From Apostichopus japonicus (lineage: Eukaryota > Echinodermata > Holothuroidea > Aspidochirotida > Stichopodidae): a stretch of 64,000 nt of DNA. The DNA lies in NCBI RefSeq assembly GCF_037975245.1, contig NC_092561.1:13453001-13517000 (forward strand), written 5' to 3'. Under the pieces are notes generated by a model that was not told the origin of the DNA, did not search any database, and saw only the letters and a list, made by a program, of their open reading frames with translations. Shown here piece after piece: positions 47,030-61,600 of the stretch (position 1 is the stretch's first letter; the number at the start of each line of letters is the position of its first letter). A program made the translations under genes and the position numbers.

Positions 47030-48329
47030 AAGGACTTGGGGCTCGGATTTTACTTTGGTGACCTTTGACCTCTGTAAACCATTGTGATAATCTGGTAAGT
47101 TGTTGTATTTAGATTTGGATTTCTTCATTACAGCTTGGCTCTCTACAAAGGAAAAAGAAATGATGCTTTCATTATCATATCGTTTTTCAAACAGAATCAT
47201 ATATTTATCACATTTTAAAGGATGCAATATCTACTAATCAAAGGATAAACAATTTAAGGACAAATGTTTAGCCCAGTGTGTGTTTCCACAGTGTTACTCT
47301 AGTACTGCTAGAACTGAGCCATGACCCAGAAGATACCAGTCCCTCAGAATCAATGCTCAGAAGCAATGCTCAAGAAACATGAAGGTTGGCTTGGACTATG
47401 GACTTTGGCAAGCCATGAAAACTGTTAATAAATATTAAAAATAAATATTAATAAATATAAAATACTTTTAAGCATCGAAATCACATAGCAAGAGAGTAAC
47501 CCAAATAATTGGGTAACACATGCACTATGAATATGCAAATTGAATAATGTCTCAATGTATATAATTGATACAAAACTGTTATAAAATGTAATTGTAAATT
47601 CACACCAAGGTTACATAATGGGTATCAAGTCATTATACCCTTAAGGCCTTTTATTCTTAATACACTGTTTGCAATTAAAATTGTATTCTCTCTGTTATTC
47701 TGCGACAAATGGTGTATGCTAATTTACGGTATCATAGTATTTTTACGTCCTGACGTTCTGTTATTTTACAGAACGAGCAGTGAACGTAAATTTAGGGTGA
47801 ATTCAAAAGCTATATAACGCTTTCCTGTTATTGTTGCCATAAAACACTGAGAAATTGTGCAAGCGACGTGCCACAGTAATAATACGTCAAAATTTCACCT
47901 CTTTATTTACATTTTTTTGGTACATTTATTTTGTGTGCACATTGTTAAAGTAAAATATAGGCTATCATGAACTCGAGTGAATTTTGTCCACCACGGCCAA
48001 CCATGCAAGAGGAGGTTAACAACTACGTCATGTATACGGCAAAGTACTGCCCACGGCAGGAGGGACTATCGATATAAAGCCATTTGCCCATACTTTTAGT
48101 TTGATACCACATAGTCTTGTTTGTCCTAGTTTTGGCTGACTACTTTATGTGTACAATTATTATGCTGACATTCTTTCAATCAAACCGGTTATTGTTAGAA
48201 AAGTGGATATCATGGAGTCAGACAATAAAAATTGACTTTTATTATTGATCTTGTGAACGCGTAACCTCCCCTATACCTTGTTCCTTAAAATCAATCGATC
48301 CCGCAGCTCTACAGTGAAGTGGAATAAAA

Positions 48330-48330
<1 letters not shown>
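47030..48330. other. Intergenic, no gene seen
   Basis: AT-rich. No coding or repeat structure recognised. Confidence 0.4.
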
Positions 48331-48540
<210 letters not shown>

Positions 48541-48659
48541 TCTCTTTCGAGGTCCGGCTTTAGGAATCACAAATGATTTCGAGTTGGTTAGCATCATGTT
48601 TGATCTCTAGAGTAAGGCAAAATATGTCACCAAAATCAGAACTAGTATTGTTCGATACA

Positions 48660-49090
<431 letters not shown>

Positions 49091-49094
49091 ATAA

Positions 49095-50325
49095 AGGAAT
49101 GTATAATACAAATTTTAGTGAGTTGAAATATCCACCATCCAACGGAATTCGGACCCGGGCCTCCCGCTTTATATTGCGAGACTCTATATAGGAATCATTC
49201 AGTTAGATTTACTACTTCATTTTTGACTAACAACATTATTACTTGTCCAGTAAATGTAGTGTACCGTGCAAAGTAGGCTACCGTAAAAGTTAACATGGTC
49301 TGTCGAAATTAAATTCCCTCATTTGCTTCCGAGTGATTGTAAATACTTAAAACTCCTAAAAATGGAAGACTTATGTGAGTACATGCTATGCACAAATTTT
49401 CAGCCTCAATCATGAAACCAGTACAAACATTCATTGTTCATTTGGCACGTATATAGGTGTCACCCGCCTGGTCTCTAAGAGGATTATGTAAATGTATGCG
49501 TCATTTGAAACGACGGTTATGATTTGAACAGCGGAAACATTTGATTCATTGCACCAAATTTAACGTGAACACGTTTTTTTTTTTGAACCATCCAGTATAT
49601 ATCGGTATATCGATCGTTTTACAGTTAATATTACAAAAATCTGAGAGCTATACTAATCATTCAGATTGATTGGCAGAACAGATGTATGACGTTTCTGTCC
49701 TACTCAGTGACTACACTACAGGGTCAGAATGATGGTGTTTTAACCTACAGCGGATTAAGGCACATTTGCTATTGCAACAGCGCAATTGACTTATGGTTCG
49801 GAGAACCATAATAGCTGCTTTTCACAAATCGTTCCAGGAGGCACACCATAACAGTAACTCCTATTCCAATCGATCTTTTGCAGTTGTCACAAGCGGCTCT
49901 TCTCATCAGAAAGTTTGGGAGTTTGGCGATAAAGTATCTTTTGCGTTTCGGTTGTTTCTGAAAGTTATTTCTTGTGGAGAGAATTTATATATCAAACCAG
50001 GTATTCGAAGATTCAAACTTTCTTATATTTAAGTAATTGCAGTATATCATAACGCTTAGCGCCCATACAGTATAAACAATGGTAGTCCATTGCTTGGTAG
50101 TGTTCCATGCATATACAGTGACCTTCATAGTTCTTTCGGAGAAGTAAAGTTCAAACTTTTGAAAATGTTTTGTTATAATTTTAATTAACGTTAATTAATG
50201 TGCAGACAGTCTCTGACACAAGATGATTCTTAAAAGTGTGGGTTGGGGGGGGTGGGGGGTAGAAAAATGTGTGATGTCTAGGGTATTTACCAAAAGAATT
50301 TTAGTTTTATTTACTGAACTGTACG
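49095..50325. other. Intergenic, no gene seen
   Basis: No recognised feature. The 79-aa ORF at 49,793-50,032 has no known motifs or start context. Confidence 0.4.
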
Positions 50326-50334
50326 AATTCACCT

Positions 50335-50605
50335 CTTACACCAAGAGAACACAGTAACTGTATGGTAAATATTAAAGTTTTGTACCACAGTAAATACTGG
50401 GTCGTGCTGAGTAAATATGTAATCCCAAATATACATTCAGACAGGATTTATGGGATTACATATGTCCTCAGTTCTTACTGTAATCCTTATAGTATATGCT
50501 ACTGATAAGTTCATCAGATTTATCTGCACGATCCAGGTTTTTGTTTACTGTGGTACAAAACTAAGATTCACAGTAGTTACTGTAATCTCTGTGTGAATCG
50601 GTGGA
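50335..50605. repeat. Fold-back element with nested inverted repeats
   Basis: GTTTTGTACCACAGTAAA (50,377-50,394) and its exact reverse complement (50,544-50,561) enclose a second hairpin, ATATGTAATCCCA (50,415-50,427) with its exact complement at 50,451-50,463. Outside, ACACAGTAACTGTAT and CAGTAGTTACTGTAATCTCTGTG extend the symmetry imperfectly. Looks like a fold-back MITE; no target duplication seen. Confidence 0.8.
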
Positions 50606-50979
50606 CGAATTTCGATGTGTTCACAACATTTGACATTTGCTATTTGTAGAAATGAACCATCGTACCTGTTAATTAGCATTTAGTATATTGCGTTGTTTCA
50701 TTTAGCCAATATTTCTCGCATTTCTACTGTATTATTATCTGATCATGCTAACTTTTGTCAGTGTTGAAAGTGTCGGTACGTTCTCAGTCCCCCTTCCCTC
50801 TCCTTGCCCTAGAACGCTCTCTGAACATGTTACTGGTGGCATACCTGCTAATGAAATGAACTTACGATAAAAATGAAATTACAAAACTGCGTAGGACCAT
50901 GAATGGTCACATGAAAACGAACCAATAAATATATGCCGGACCTATAATTTGATTTAGTGATGGCCGTACTAGTCTTGAT

Positions 50980-51115
50980 TTAAAGGGTGTGAAGACTCGC
51001 CTAAAAACAAACGTCTAATGTGACACGAACAAAACGTCACTTGCAAGCAACGGAAAGTTAACCTTTTTTTTCAGATGGCCTCATGCGGTTTGGGGCGAGT
51101 CTTCAATGCCTTTAA
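50980..51115. mobile_element. TTAA-flanked MITE, short copy
   Basis: TTAA at 50,980-50,983 and 51,112-51,115. Ends AGGGTGTGAAGACTCGC and GCGAGTCTTCAATGCCT are inverted repeats. The interior shares CAAAACGTCACTTGCAAGCA and CAACGGAAAGTTAA with the long copy at 16,924-17,298, so this is an internally deleted relative. Confidence 0.88.
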
Positions 51116-51448
51116 TTGCAGAAGTGTACACGTATGAATGTAATATCATTATCGCGCTACATGACTTCAAAGACATGGCAATCATTATCAACAATCGTTA
51201 TCTGCTAAAGGAATATACTTGGGAGATTTGCAATTTGAATTTTCCACAGTTTGTGTGTGGAATACGACATGTGAGAATGTTAAACAGTTGTTGAATATTC
51301 CGATTTCTGCTCTTTAACATTTCTCTGTGGTATGTCGATGGTAACCAAGTTGCAGGTCGTTCTATTATTTTATGGGTGTAATTTTCGTGAGCAATGCTGC
51401 GTCAGCACAACTCAAACGTGGTATCCACAACATTCAATTAGATTTAGT

Positions 51449-51767
51449 CAGGGGTTAGAGCCAAGGGGGGGGGGGCACGTGCCCCCCCACATTTTTCCAA
51501 AATAGCAAATGTGCCCTACTTGCAAATAAAATGTGCCTCTTTGATGAAGAACTGTCTTCAAGATATCTTAACCCTTTTTTAATTTTAAATTGAATATTTT
51601 ATTTTAATTATTCACGTGCACCATAATAGTATTGATAGAATACTAACACATCATGTGACATGTCCGGCGTGTATCGATTTACAGCATCAAGAGTGGTGGT
51701 TATGGAATGAGAAAGTGCCCCTCTGATGTTGTGCCACCCACCATTTGGAAGCTTCCTAAGCCCCTTG
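51449..51767. mobile_element. hAT-like MITE
   Basis: Ends CAGGGGTTAGAGCC and GCTTCCTAAGCCCCTTG are imperfect inverted repeats. Flanks GATTTAGT (51,441-51,448) and AATTTAGC (51,768-51,775) share six of eight bases (ATTTAG). The interior begins with a poly-G/poly-C hairpin around GCACGTGC. Confidence 0.7.
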
Positions 51768-52300
51768 AATTTAGCAGAGTAATACTGGTTTTATTACGTT
51801 GACGTGCATATGCTAATGGTTCCTTGTTTTTGCAATGGGTCATATTTTTAAGCTATTAATGACATACGTTCATGACAGTGTTTCCACTTTGAAGGAATAC
51901 AACTTTTCAACATTGTAACAAATTATATCTGCTAAGAAGGATCATATATAGGCAAGGAAAAAGAAGATGTGAGGAACGGAAATAACCCCGCTAAGCCGCT
52001 ATGTCTTATATTTTCGCACAAACAAATGAATAATCTGCTCAGAAATAAAATCAATCAAAACAATTCCTCAAAAAGAATCTTAGCTGCGCTTCTGCAAAGC
52101 TGCTGCTCTTATTCTTAACACGTCTCACTCCCAAATATTCAGCTAAGAGACTCCAATTGCAACGAATTGAGAACCCACACAATTCACATTGATCTACACT
52201 CGATCATATCGATTTACAGGGTAAATTGTCATAAACTAAAAGCAAATTCGTATTTGGCTATTCCCCCACAGAATTGGCAGCCAATTTCACCGGTTGCGCC

Positions 52301-52593
52301 CAGACGCGTAGCCAATGGAGGGGCGATAGTGTAGATTCGGCATTGTAAACTATCTAAGCGTAGCGCCACCATGATTGACGCGAAGCGTACAAGAAAAAAA
52401 ATTGGCTGAAAATGCCTCCCAGATCGCAGGAAATGGCACTTCCCAGGCCCTGTAAGTTGCATCTTATCATTTTCTCTTTTGAAAATACTAGCGATATCAT
52501 TATAAAACATTAAAAAAAGTTTTAAAAAATATGCTCAAGGAGGGGGGGGGGCGGCGGCTGCCCGCTTCGCCCCCTCCCTTAGCTACGCGCCTG
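52301..52593. mobile_element. hAT MITE with perfect 8-bp target duplication
   Basis: Ends CAGACGCGTAGCCAA and TTAGCTACGCGCCTG are inverted repeats. GTTGCGCC flanks it exactly on both sides (52,293-52,300 and 52,594-52,601). The interior (AACTATCTAAGCGTAGCGCC, ACGCGAAGCGTAC, AGATCGCAGGAAATG) is a distant relative of the MITEs at 31,973 and 39,719. It sits about 65 bp upstream of the first SLC28 exon. Confidence 0.95.
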
Positions 52594-52666
52594 GTTGCGC
52601 CACAGAGAACTGGTAACTCTACTCGTAAGATAAACTGTAAATGCAATGTTTTATTTCCTTTAAAAG

Positions 52667-55600
52667 ATGGAACGACCAGGATACGAAGACACGAATGAAG
52701 ATATCTTTGGTGCAGTATTTACTGACGATATCGGTAAGAAGCGCTGCTCCAGTAAACATGACGCCAAAGACGAAGAGGAATTACAAAACTTGAATGTCAT
52801 TGTTCAAAATGAGAAGGCGCTTCCTGTCGAAGATGATGAACCTCAGGATATCGTGTCCATTATTTGGAATGTGAGTCGAACTACAATAAATATGTAAAAT
52901 ATGTAGTGCAGGTACTTTGAACCAGAATTTCAATTTTCAAGATTTGGATACCGGAGACAAGTTTAATACCTTGTGTAGGTGTTACATAACACATATTATA
53001 GTGAACGAAGTACCACTTCAGAATATATATATAATCAGCAGGCAAGTCACGCAAGTAGCTGCTTGTCCACGATACATTCATGTAATTACAATTAACTGCT
53101 TGTCCACAATACAGTCATGTAATCACAATTAGCTGCTTGTCCACAATACAGTCATGTAATCACACTTAGCTACTTGTCCACACTACATTCATGTAATTAC
53201 AATTAGCTACTTGTCCACAATACATTCAAGTACTTAAAATTAGCAACTCGTCCACAGTACATTAATGTAATAACAATTATCTACTTGTCCACAGTACATT
53301 AATGTAATTACAATAAGCTACTTGTCCACGATACATTTATGTTCTTACAGTTAGCTACTTGTCCACGATACATCAATGTACTTACAAGTAGCTACTCGTC
53401 CACAGTACATTCATGTACTTAAAAGTAGCTACTCGTTCACGATGTATTTATGTTCTTACAATTAGCTATACTGGTCCAAAGTACATTCATGTTTTTACAA
53501 TTAGTTACTTGTCCACAGTATATTCATGTAATTACAATTAGCTACTGTCGAAAATACTACATTCATGTTCTTACATTAGTTACTTGTCCAAAATAGATTC
53601 ATGTTCTTACATTAGCTACTTGTTCACAATACATTCATTTTCTTACATTAGCTTCTTGTCCCAATAGATTCATGTTTTTACAATTAGCTACTTGTCCACA
53701 ATACATTCATGTTCCAACATCAGCTACTTGTCCACAATACATTCACGTTTTTACATTAGCTACTTGTACACAATAGATTCATGTTCTTACAGTCATCCAA
53801 ATTCCGCTACTTTTTCAAAACCTGATGATCGTTTTGTATATGTAGGTTAATCAGCTTAACCAGCTAAATTTAAATTACATTTAAAACACTGACTATAGCA
53901 TCGCCTTTATATCTTTCAAGGTAACTAATGGCAATTTGGTTCACTGAACTAACATAGAATGACCGGGTACATGGAAGCGCAATTTACCAAATTTCTTTAG
54001 CTGTAGCACTAAGATATTTGAAACAAAATATAAGCTTTGTAAATTAAGCAATATGAGTGGAATGCATTAAACATCTCTGAAAATAGGAGTTGTATGTAAG
54101 TGTTAACTCTCTCATTGAATGTAACGATAACTATTATAGCAACCACAAAAATATTTATTTGGAAGGAAGGGTATCTAATATTGGCCAGATCCACAAAGAC
54201 TGATCACCTCAACTGAAAGTGAATAGTTATCGTACTTAATCCTAGGTCATTGGGTATACCCACTTACGTTTGAATATTATATCATTTCTAGGACGGAATG
54301 ACGAAGAGTTACAAGGTTTAAAACGGCAAAGATCTCGTCTTGAGCCTAAATTATCTAATTATGTGTGACCATCACATATATTACCAGAATCATACATATT
54401 TACTATTTAATCCTAAACTTTAGCTTTGTGGGTAAATGTGGTTCCTAAACCATTACGAGAATAAGCGTCTTGGTCAATTTAATCTATTGATATTACACAC
54501 ATAGTATGTAAACTCATAATCAAATCTTTCTCTTTCTGTTCATTTCTAGATGTTTGACGAATGGACAGCTGTGTATCGTGCACGAGTTCAACGAAGAAGA
54601 AAGTTACTCCTCTCTTTTCTGCTAGCAATTTTAGCTTTACTTTATCTGATTGGTCTATTGTACGCAGCTGTGAGAAACCTTGAAGACGCATCGGTGATGT
54701 TAGTGTTAACTGGACTTGTCTTCTGTGTTGCAGTATATTACATCCTTAAAGACAAATTCGGTGAAGCTATCTGGAAAAATATCTTGGAAAAACCATCTTA
54801 CATTTTCTATGACCTCGACAGCAAATTCAAATGGTAATCTTTATCATAATAATTTTAACATAGGTCGTTTTCTTGCATTCAAATATGTCAATTTATGATA
54901 TATGTGTATGTATAGTTTATTAAATTATAGCGGAACTATCGTGAGGGCAACGCAATATATATCGGTAGAAGTTTTAGTGCCAACATACGAAGCGGGCACG
55001 GGTTCATGAAGTTTCTTTATCACACACAGTACATCACAGCCACTAATTTAAAACGGTCATGTTTGCAAAGTGCTATCTCAAATGCTATGCAAATCTCAAT
55101 GCAAATGATAAAATAGTGATAGTGTACATTTTTCATTACTTGCATTTCAACACATTACTTTTAGCGATTCAGTAATTAAATTTTCTACAAAACTGATAAA
55201 GCTGAATACGAGATGTGCTCTTGCGGTATTGAACCTGTATCCCCGTTTGATATAATAATCGAGCTATGTTTAAGGTAGGTGCGTGAGTAATACCAGACAG
55301 TTAATTTTTGTAGTATTTTCCATAACAGACACACTTTATTTTTCTATTTTCTAAACCATTCTTATACAGGTTTCTTTTCCTCATCTTTGCTGCGATCGTC
55401 TTTGGCATCGCAGTCTACCTCTGTCGACATAACTTATATCAGCTCAGTTCTGGAGCTGGTCTCATTGGGTTTATGTTCATTATGTTTATCTTTTCCAAGC
55501 ATCCTAACTATTCTAAGATAATGCTAACAAATAAACTTAGATATGCGAACGAACTGTAATATATAAAATGACCACGTGAAATTAAAGAAAGTTACGCCAG

Positions 55601-58600
55601 TTTTTCTCTTTTAACGATAGTGGTTGAAATCAAAATTGTTGTTATTGCTACAAATTACTGGTTGGGGAGTCATATAAATTCAATACGAAAAAGTGCAGAG
55701 TTAAGTAGTTCTTATATTATGTAGTTCATACAAATAAGTGGGAGATAAAAGAACAACTCATTCCCAAATGCAAATTCAAGATTAAAATCACTAATCTCGT
55801 GCAGTTCATAAGCAATCGGGAGGTCCCGGGTTCGATACCTGGCCGGGTCATAGTATAAGGTGGGTTTCTCATCCAAGAGCAATCTACGGTTTTCTCATCT
55901 GAAATAACTTTCTAAATTGCAAAGATTCCAAAATTTGAGTTAAAATGTTGAATTCGAAGTCATCCGACTTGTAAATTGCGGGTTTTTTCCTACATTTGTG
56001 GTCGTAGAAATAAATTTGGATCATTACATTTTGTTGTATTATTATATTTAAATACATATTGTATATTTGTTATGACTGAACATAGCGTCTTATAGAAAGT
56101 GTGTTAGATTTTATAAGACAGTTTTCCCTACAGAAGCTTTTCAGTTCCCCAAGACCCAATTGTAGGTTGTAAATTGTCCAAGTAGCTGTTACATGAATCC
56201 CATCTTTTTTTGATATTCTAAATGTTCGTCGCTACCAATGCTGACGGCTTGTGTTACAAAGCTCAATTATTAACAATTCGATAAATGTTTACTTGTTTTG
56301 TTAAAAATTATGAATTAAAATACACATTAAAACACAAATGTCGACATAAAATTCCTTTGCACAGTGACCAAATTTAAATTTATCTCTGACATATATTTTT
56401 ATCAGTGAAAATGCCCCCCGCCCCTAATCATTGCCTACAGGTCTACGTCCAATCAACCAACGGGACATTCTTGTGCGTGCTGCTGTTCTACCTGTAACGT
56501 CTTACCCTACAGCCATTCAGCATGGTACTTTCAAATGTGATCGTACTTCGAGATGCATCGTCTGCAGCTACCACATTGTTGAATCCAATTCCATCACCAG
56601 CCACAGCATGCAAATCACACACAAGACTAAGGTTCACATTACTTGCACAGCGTCTAATGTCATCTGTCCATGGAGTGTTTTTACCTCCATGAACTGTCTG
56701 ATCTCTTGTAAGGTTTGCGGCATCCAGTATGTTGGTGAGACCAAAACCACCCCCAAGAAGCGGTTGTATATTTACATATCAACATCCAACACCATGAAGA
56801 CTGAATCTACGGTTGGAGAACACATTAACTTTCCCAACCATAGCATTAATGACATGTCTTCACAGGGGACTGAATCTATAGCCGTCCTTACCTAGTGCGA
56901 ATCAGCAGAGAGAGTATGTGCATGCAACGCCTTCGCACCATTCAACCTCATGGGCTCGATAAGAAGGACATGACTAACCTTTCTTTTGCCCCCACCCCAT
57001 CTCTCCTTGATCCCTCTATATCACCCTCTCTTCTCCTCAACCATTTTTCTCCACACTTTTCTGTTTTGTCCTTCTGCAGTTTATTACCTACCCTCTCCCC
57101 TTAATCTCATCTTTGTCCCTCTCCCTTTCTCCTACTCCTATCCCCCCTGTTGATTTATTTTTTCTCTCCGCCTTTTGTCTAATAATCCCCTTTTTTCAAT
57201 CTCTTTTGTGTTCACCCTGCTCATTAACATATCTGTATTCTGTGCTTCTATTTTGTCCCTTCTAGACTTGTTTTTCAGCCTCTGGAGACGATCCTGCTAG
57301 GATCGAAACGTCAGGCCGACTTAATTTACACATAGTTTGTTCTTAAAAAAAAAAACTGTTATACGTGAACTTCAAGATAAAATTATACATTTTCATGTTA
57401 TATACAGGTAAAATGGAGACCAGTCCTTTGGGGGGATGCCTTGCAGTTTGTATTTGGGTTAATCATACTACGGACTGAAATAGGCTACAATATCTTCCGT
57501 TGGCTTGGAGATCTTACACAAACCTTCTTAGACTTCTCAACAGGTGCCAAGTTTCTTTTTGGAGATCCGCAGTATTTGGACCATTTCTTTACCTTTAAAG
57601 TAAGTACAGATCGTTACTACTGTCTCATGAAATTTCATATCAAACATTTCAAAATCTTTCAGAGCGCTTTCCATTTCCCAGGAGACCTTGAAGTAAAATC
57701 ATAGACATTTTAAGACACCTTAATTTTTTGTTTTATAACACCTTAGTTATAGAAAGTCATCTTCAGATCACACAGACAAACAAGCAGGTGACATTCAATA
57801 CATGCAGAAAGGTAAGGATGTACAATACCCCACTCACACTTTAGAGAAAATGTAGTATAGTTAACATCACATATTAAGAGATTATTAATAATATAACACT
57901 TTCAGGGACCATATGATTCATCTACACCATTGGTTCTCATAGTGGTCCCTGCCGCCCTCCTGGGGCGTTGGGAAGTCTCAGGGGGCGCTGAATGGTACGG
58001 GGGAGTAGGAGGGTTTTGGCACTGATTTTAGGGTCCCTGACGATTACGAAACAACATTGCAGCGATTTAGGGCACAATAAGGCTTCCAGAGGGACTGGAA
58101 ACCCCTTAAAAAATACTTATTGTTGAGAGAAAACTCATCATCTTGTAGGTAATGTAGGTTATTTTTTTAATTCCTAAATGCATAACTTTGGACAGTCTGA
58201 TTGTTCGTTTCAGCGGCCGACTATGAACTGTAGGTCGAGGGGCGCGGGGGTAGGCAGAGGGGGCATTGGAATAGTTCAAGATGGTTGAAGTGGGCAGTCG
58301 TCTGAAAAAAGTTTGAGAACCACTTATCTACACCCTGCAGGTGATTGTGATTCTGATTTATATAGCATAACATCAGATTACTTAAAGTCGAATGTACACT
58401 GAGATTATAGCCTATCAGCAAATATTTTAGGAAAAGAGCAAAACATTTCAACTAAGTTCAGTAAAAACGTTGCTATAATAAAGGAAGGAAAGTCCTTTCA
58501 AAATCTTCCGGCTAGTATACACTGCAGTTGGCCTACATAATAGCAAATACCAATCACCGAAAAGTTTGAAGATTACCACACCATGCAACAGGTTTATAGA

Positions 58601-61600
58601 TGATATAAGTATTATGAAATGCTATGCAACTTTTCATATTCTCATGGGAAAGTATGTGTGTTTGTGGGAGAGACTGACCTACTGTAGCTTAAGTTAGATT
58701 CAAATATTGTACTCTCTAAACAAATCTATACTGTACTCAGATACTATTAAACAACAAAAAGGAGAAAATATGATATGACACCATCTCTGTTCAATGTAAC
58801 TAATTCATGAATTAGCCATTATGTAACAAAACGTATAAAAGCCGAGCATGTTATAGGTCAGGTTAAAGGCATAGCAGTTAAACATGGTGATTAATACATT
58901 GACTCACCAGGGAGCCCTGTGATCTAAGAAGGTCAGGCTGTATTATAGATGAGCTAAACATTGACTAGCAAAGGCAAATTAGACCTAGCCTTAGTTAAGA
59001 TCCGAAAAACCAACTTGTGATTTAGGCAGTGTCGGTTAGAACTCTCCAATTTATGTATGCTTAAACATGAACTTTTTACCAGAATATACGACAGACATGA
59101 ATTAAGGTGGCAAACAAGAAGATGGTTGGTAAAGTATGATGTTGAGAATACCGTGAGGCCGAAGTTCTTATCGCTGAACTCTCGACTACTCTTGAATTTA
59201 CCTGTGCTCTACGGTCTAACTGTTTGCTGTTTTATGTCGAATCAACTGCGTCATTAGAAAGGTCTAGTCTAAAAATAAGCTGCCACAGAGTTCCTTCCTT
59301 CCTGAGATTTCGCTATCTTAATTCCTTTGAGAGAGATGATCCATTATGTTTGATCTCTAACTTTCACCTGTAAAACAGCTTACGCTAAAATTACTACATG
59401 AATGTCAAAATTACTATTTCGACACAATCATGTTAATCTGCTGCTGGCTGCATACTGTCGAACGTTGCAGATGCTCGTCACGGTGTTCCTCCATAACATT
59501 GCCAAGTGACGTCACAATCGTGGCGTCAAAAAATAACCGTTCGGATCGCTGCAACCAGCCTACGTGACGACTACGCATATTTAACGTAAAACATTCAGAG
59601 ATCCTATCTTTCTTTTATACCTGCAGGTACTACCGATTCTGATTTATTTCAGTTCCTTCATATCAATCCTATATCATTGGGGAATCATGCAATTATTTAT
59701 CAAGAAAATAGCATGGTTAATGCAGAAGACAATGCAAACGTCAGCCTCAGAATCATTAAACGCAGCAGGAAACATATTTGTTGGGCAGGTAATTAACATA
59801 TTTAAACGCATTAATTGATACGTACTGTTATGCTTTGTATTTCTAATACTCTTACTTAAATTCTGAGTAATTTTGCTTTTAATCCCTATTCTTCCTTAAA
59901 GTCGAAGGTTTAAATGGACCATTTATTACTCAAATTAAGAACAAATATTTGATTATGAAAATTCGTTATCTGCTAATTATATTTGAAGATTGAATAACTC
60001 CTATAGAATAGTATTAGATATTTTCATTATTTTGAAAACAAATATTACGTTGAATTTTCGATATGTTTGTGTCCAAAAGTTCATAGTAATTTCATTAATA
60101 GTATAGTATTGTACGCACCTCAGCTCTGACTCGGTGGTCATATCGTTTTCATCTCTTTCTATCTTTAGACAGAGGCGCCGCTATTAATTCGACCAATGCT
60201 TAAAGAAATGACGAAGTCTAAAATCCACGCTGTAATGACAGGCGGGTTTGCAACCATAGCCGGAGCGATTGTCGGTGCTAACATCTCATTCGGAATAAGT
60301 GCATCTCATATTATATCAGCTTGCGTCATGTCCGCTCCAGCTGCTCTCGCAATCTCAAAATTATTCTACCCAGAGACGGAAATCTCGAAACACGTTGATA
60401 TCGACAAAATCGAACTTCCAAAAGGGTATGTTCAACCTCTGACGTAACCAGCACTGGGCTTTAGGACTGATAAAATGTCATCAAAACTTTCCGAAAAGTT
60501 AATTCCTTATTGCAATTTGTAGTACAAATTACTTTGCAATTAACAGAAGGACACCAAAAAAAGTATACTGCAACTTTTAAAACCCATTGTATTTTGAAAT
60601 ACATGTGAATAGTCAAATGTTCACACTTTTCAACATAATTTTCTCTTTATTCAAACAGTGAACAACGAAATGCGATCGAAGCGGCATCGCATGAAGCTAA
60701 AATTTCAATCCCGCTGGTTCTGAACATTGCTGGTAATTTAATTGCCTTCCTCTCACTACTGGCATTGTTGAATGGCATTATCAGATACATAGGTGGCCTT
60801 CTTGGATCGGATGAGCTCTCATTTGAAGTAAGATTACATCACCTCCTGAGACATTATAAGTAATAAACAACGTCCACGCCTTACGAGGTCTTAGGAATCT
60901 TACGCAAACATGCATTCTTATGTTCATTACAAATTATAGATATTTGTTCAAAATAGATGTTCCTATCTTTTCATTCCTGTTGCCTTTCTAATGGGTGTCG
61001 AACCTAAAGATTGTCGAATTGTTGCCGAACTCGTCCGGCTGAAGACCTTCTTGAACGAATTCGTAGCCTACCAAAAACTATCGGAATATATAAAAACAGA
61101 GAGTTAGAAACTGGCGAGTACTTAACGGTATGTTCTGCTTATGTATCTTTGTAAACCATAAAGGGAGAAATAATGCTGAAATGAAACTTTGTTTACGTAG
61201 ATTCAGAATGTTGTGTGTTACGCAAAGTGTATGCATAGGAGTTATGATAAAATTCGATAAAAAACTTAATGGGAAAGCTGTATTTCACACAAAGTTATAA
61301 CATTCAATAACTTTACGCTCGCTTAAATGATTGTCTGGTCGCTGAAGTTCCTTGCTTAGCAAAAATGCTGAAGCCTCCTGAATCTTTAGGCGAAAACTAC
61401 ATCATCGTAGCATTTTCTTCGAAGATATGAATGTTCCAAATTTTGTTATATTTTGTACGTGGATCTGGTTTCAAGGCTAATTTAACAAGTAATTTAAAAT
61501 ATATTCCACTCTTTGTCAATGACTTCATGATACAAAAAAAGAAAATAAATCTCAATATTATTTATTACTATACTTCACACAATTCGCACCAGGAAAGTCA

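Noticed and set aside
55785-55870. Possible tRNA gene
   Set aside because: Only a T-arm/B-box half is present.
60196-60447. Stand-alone 83-aa membrane protein
   Set aside because: It is the sixth exon of SLC28 with read-through into its intron.
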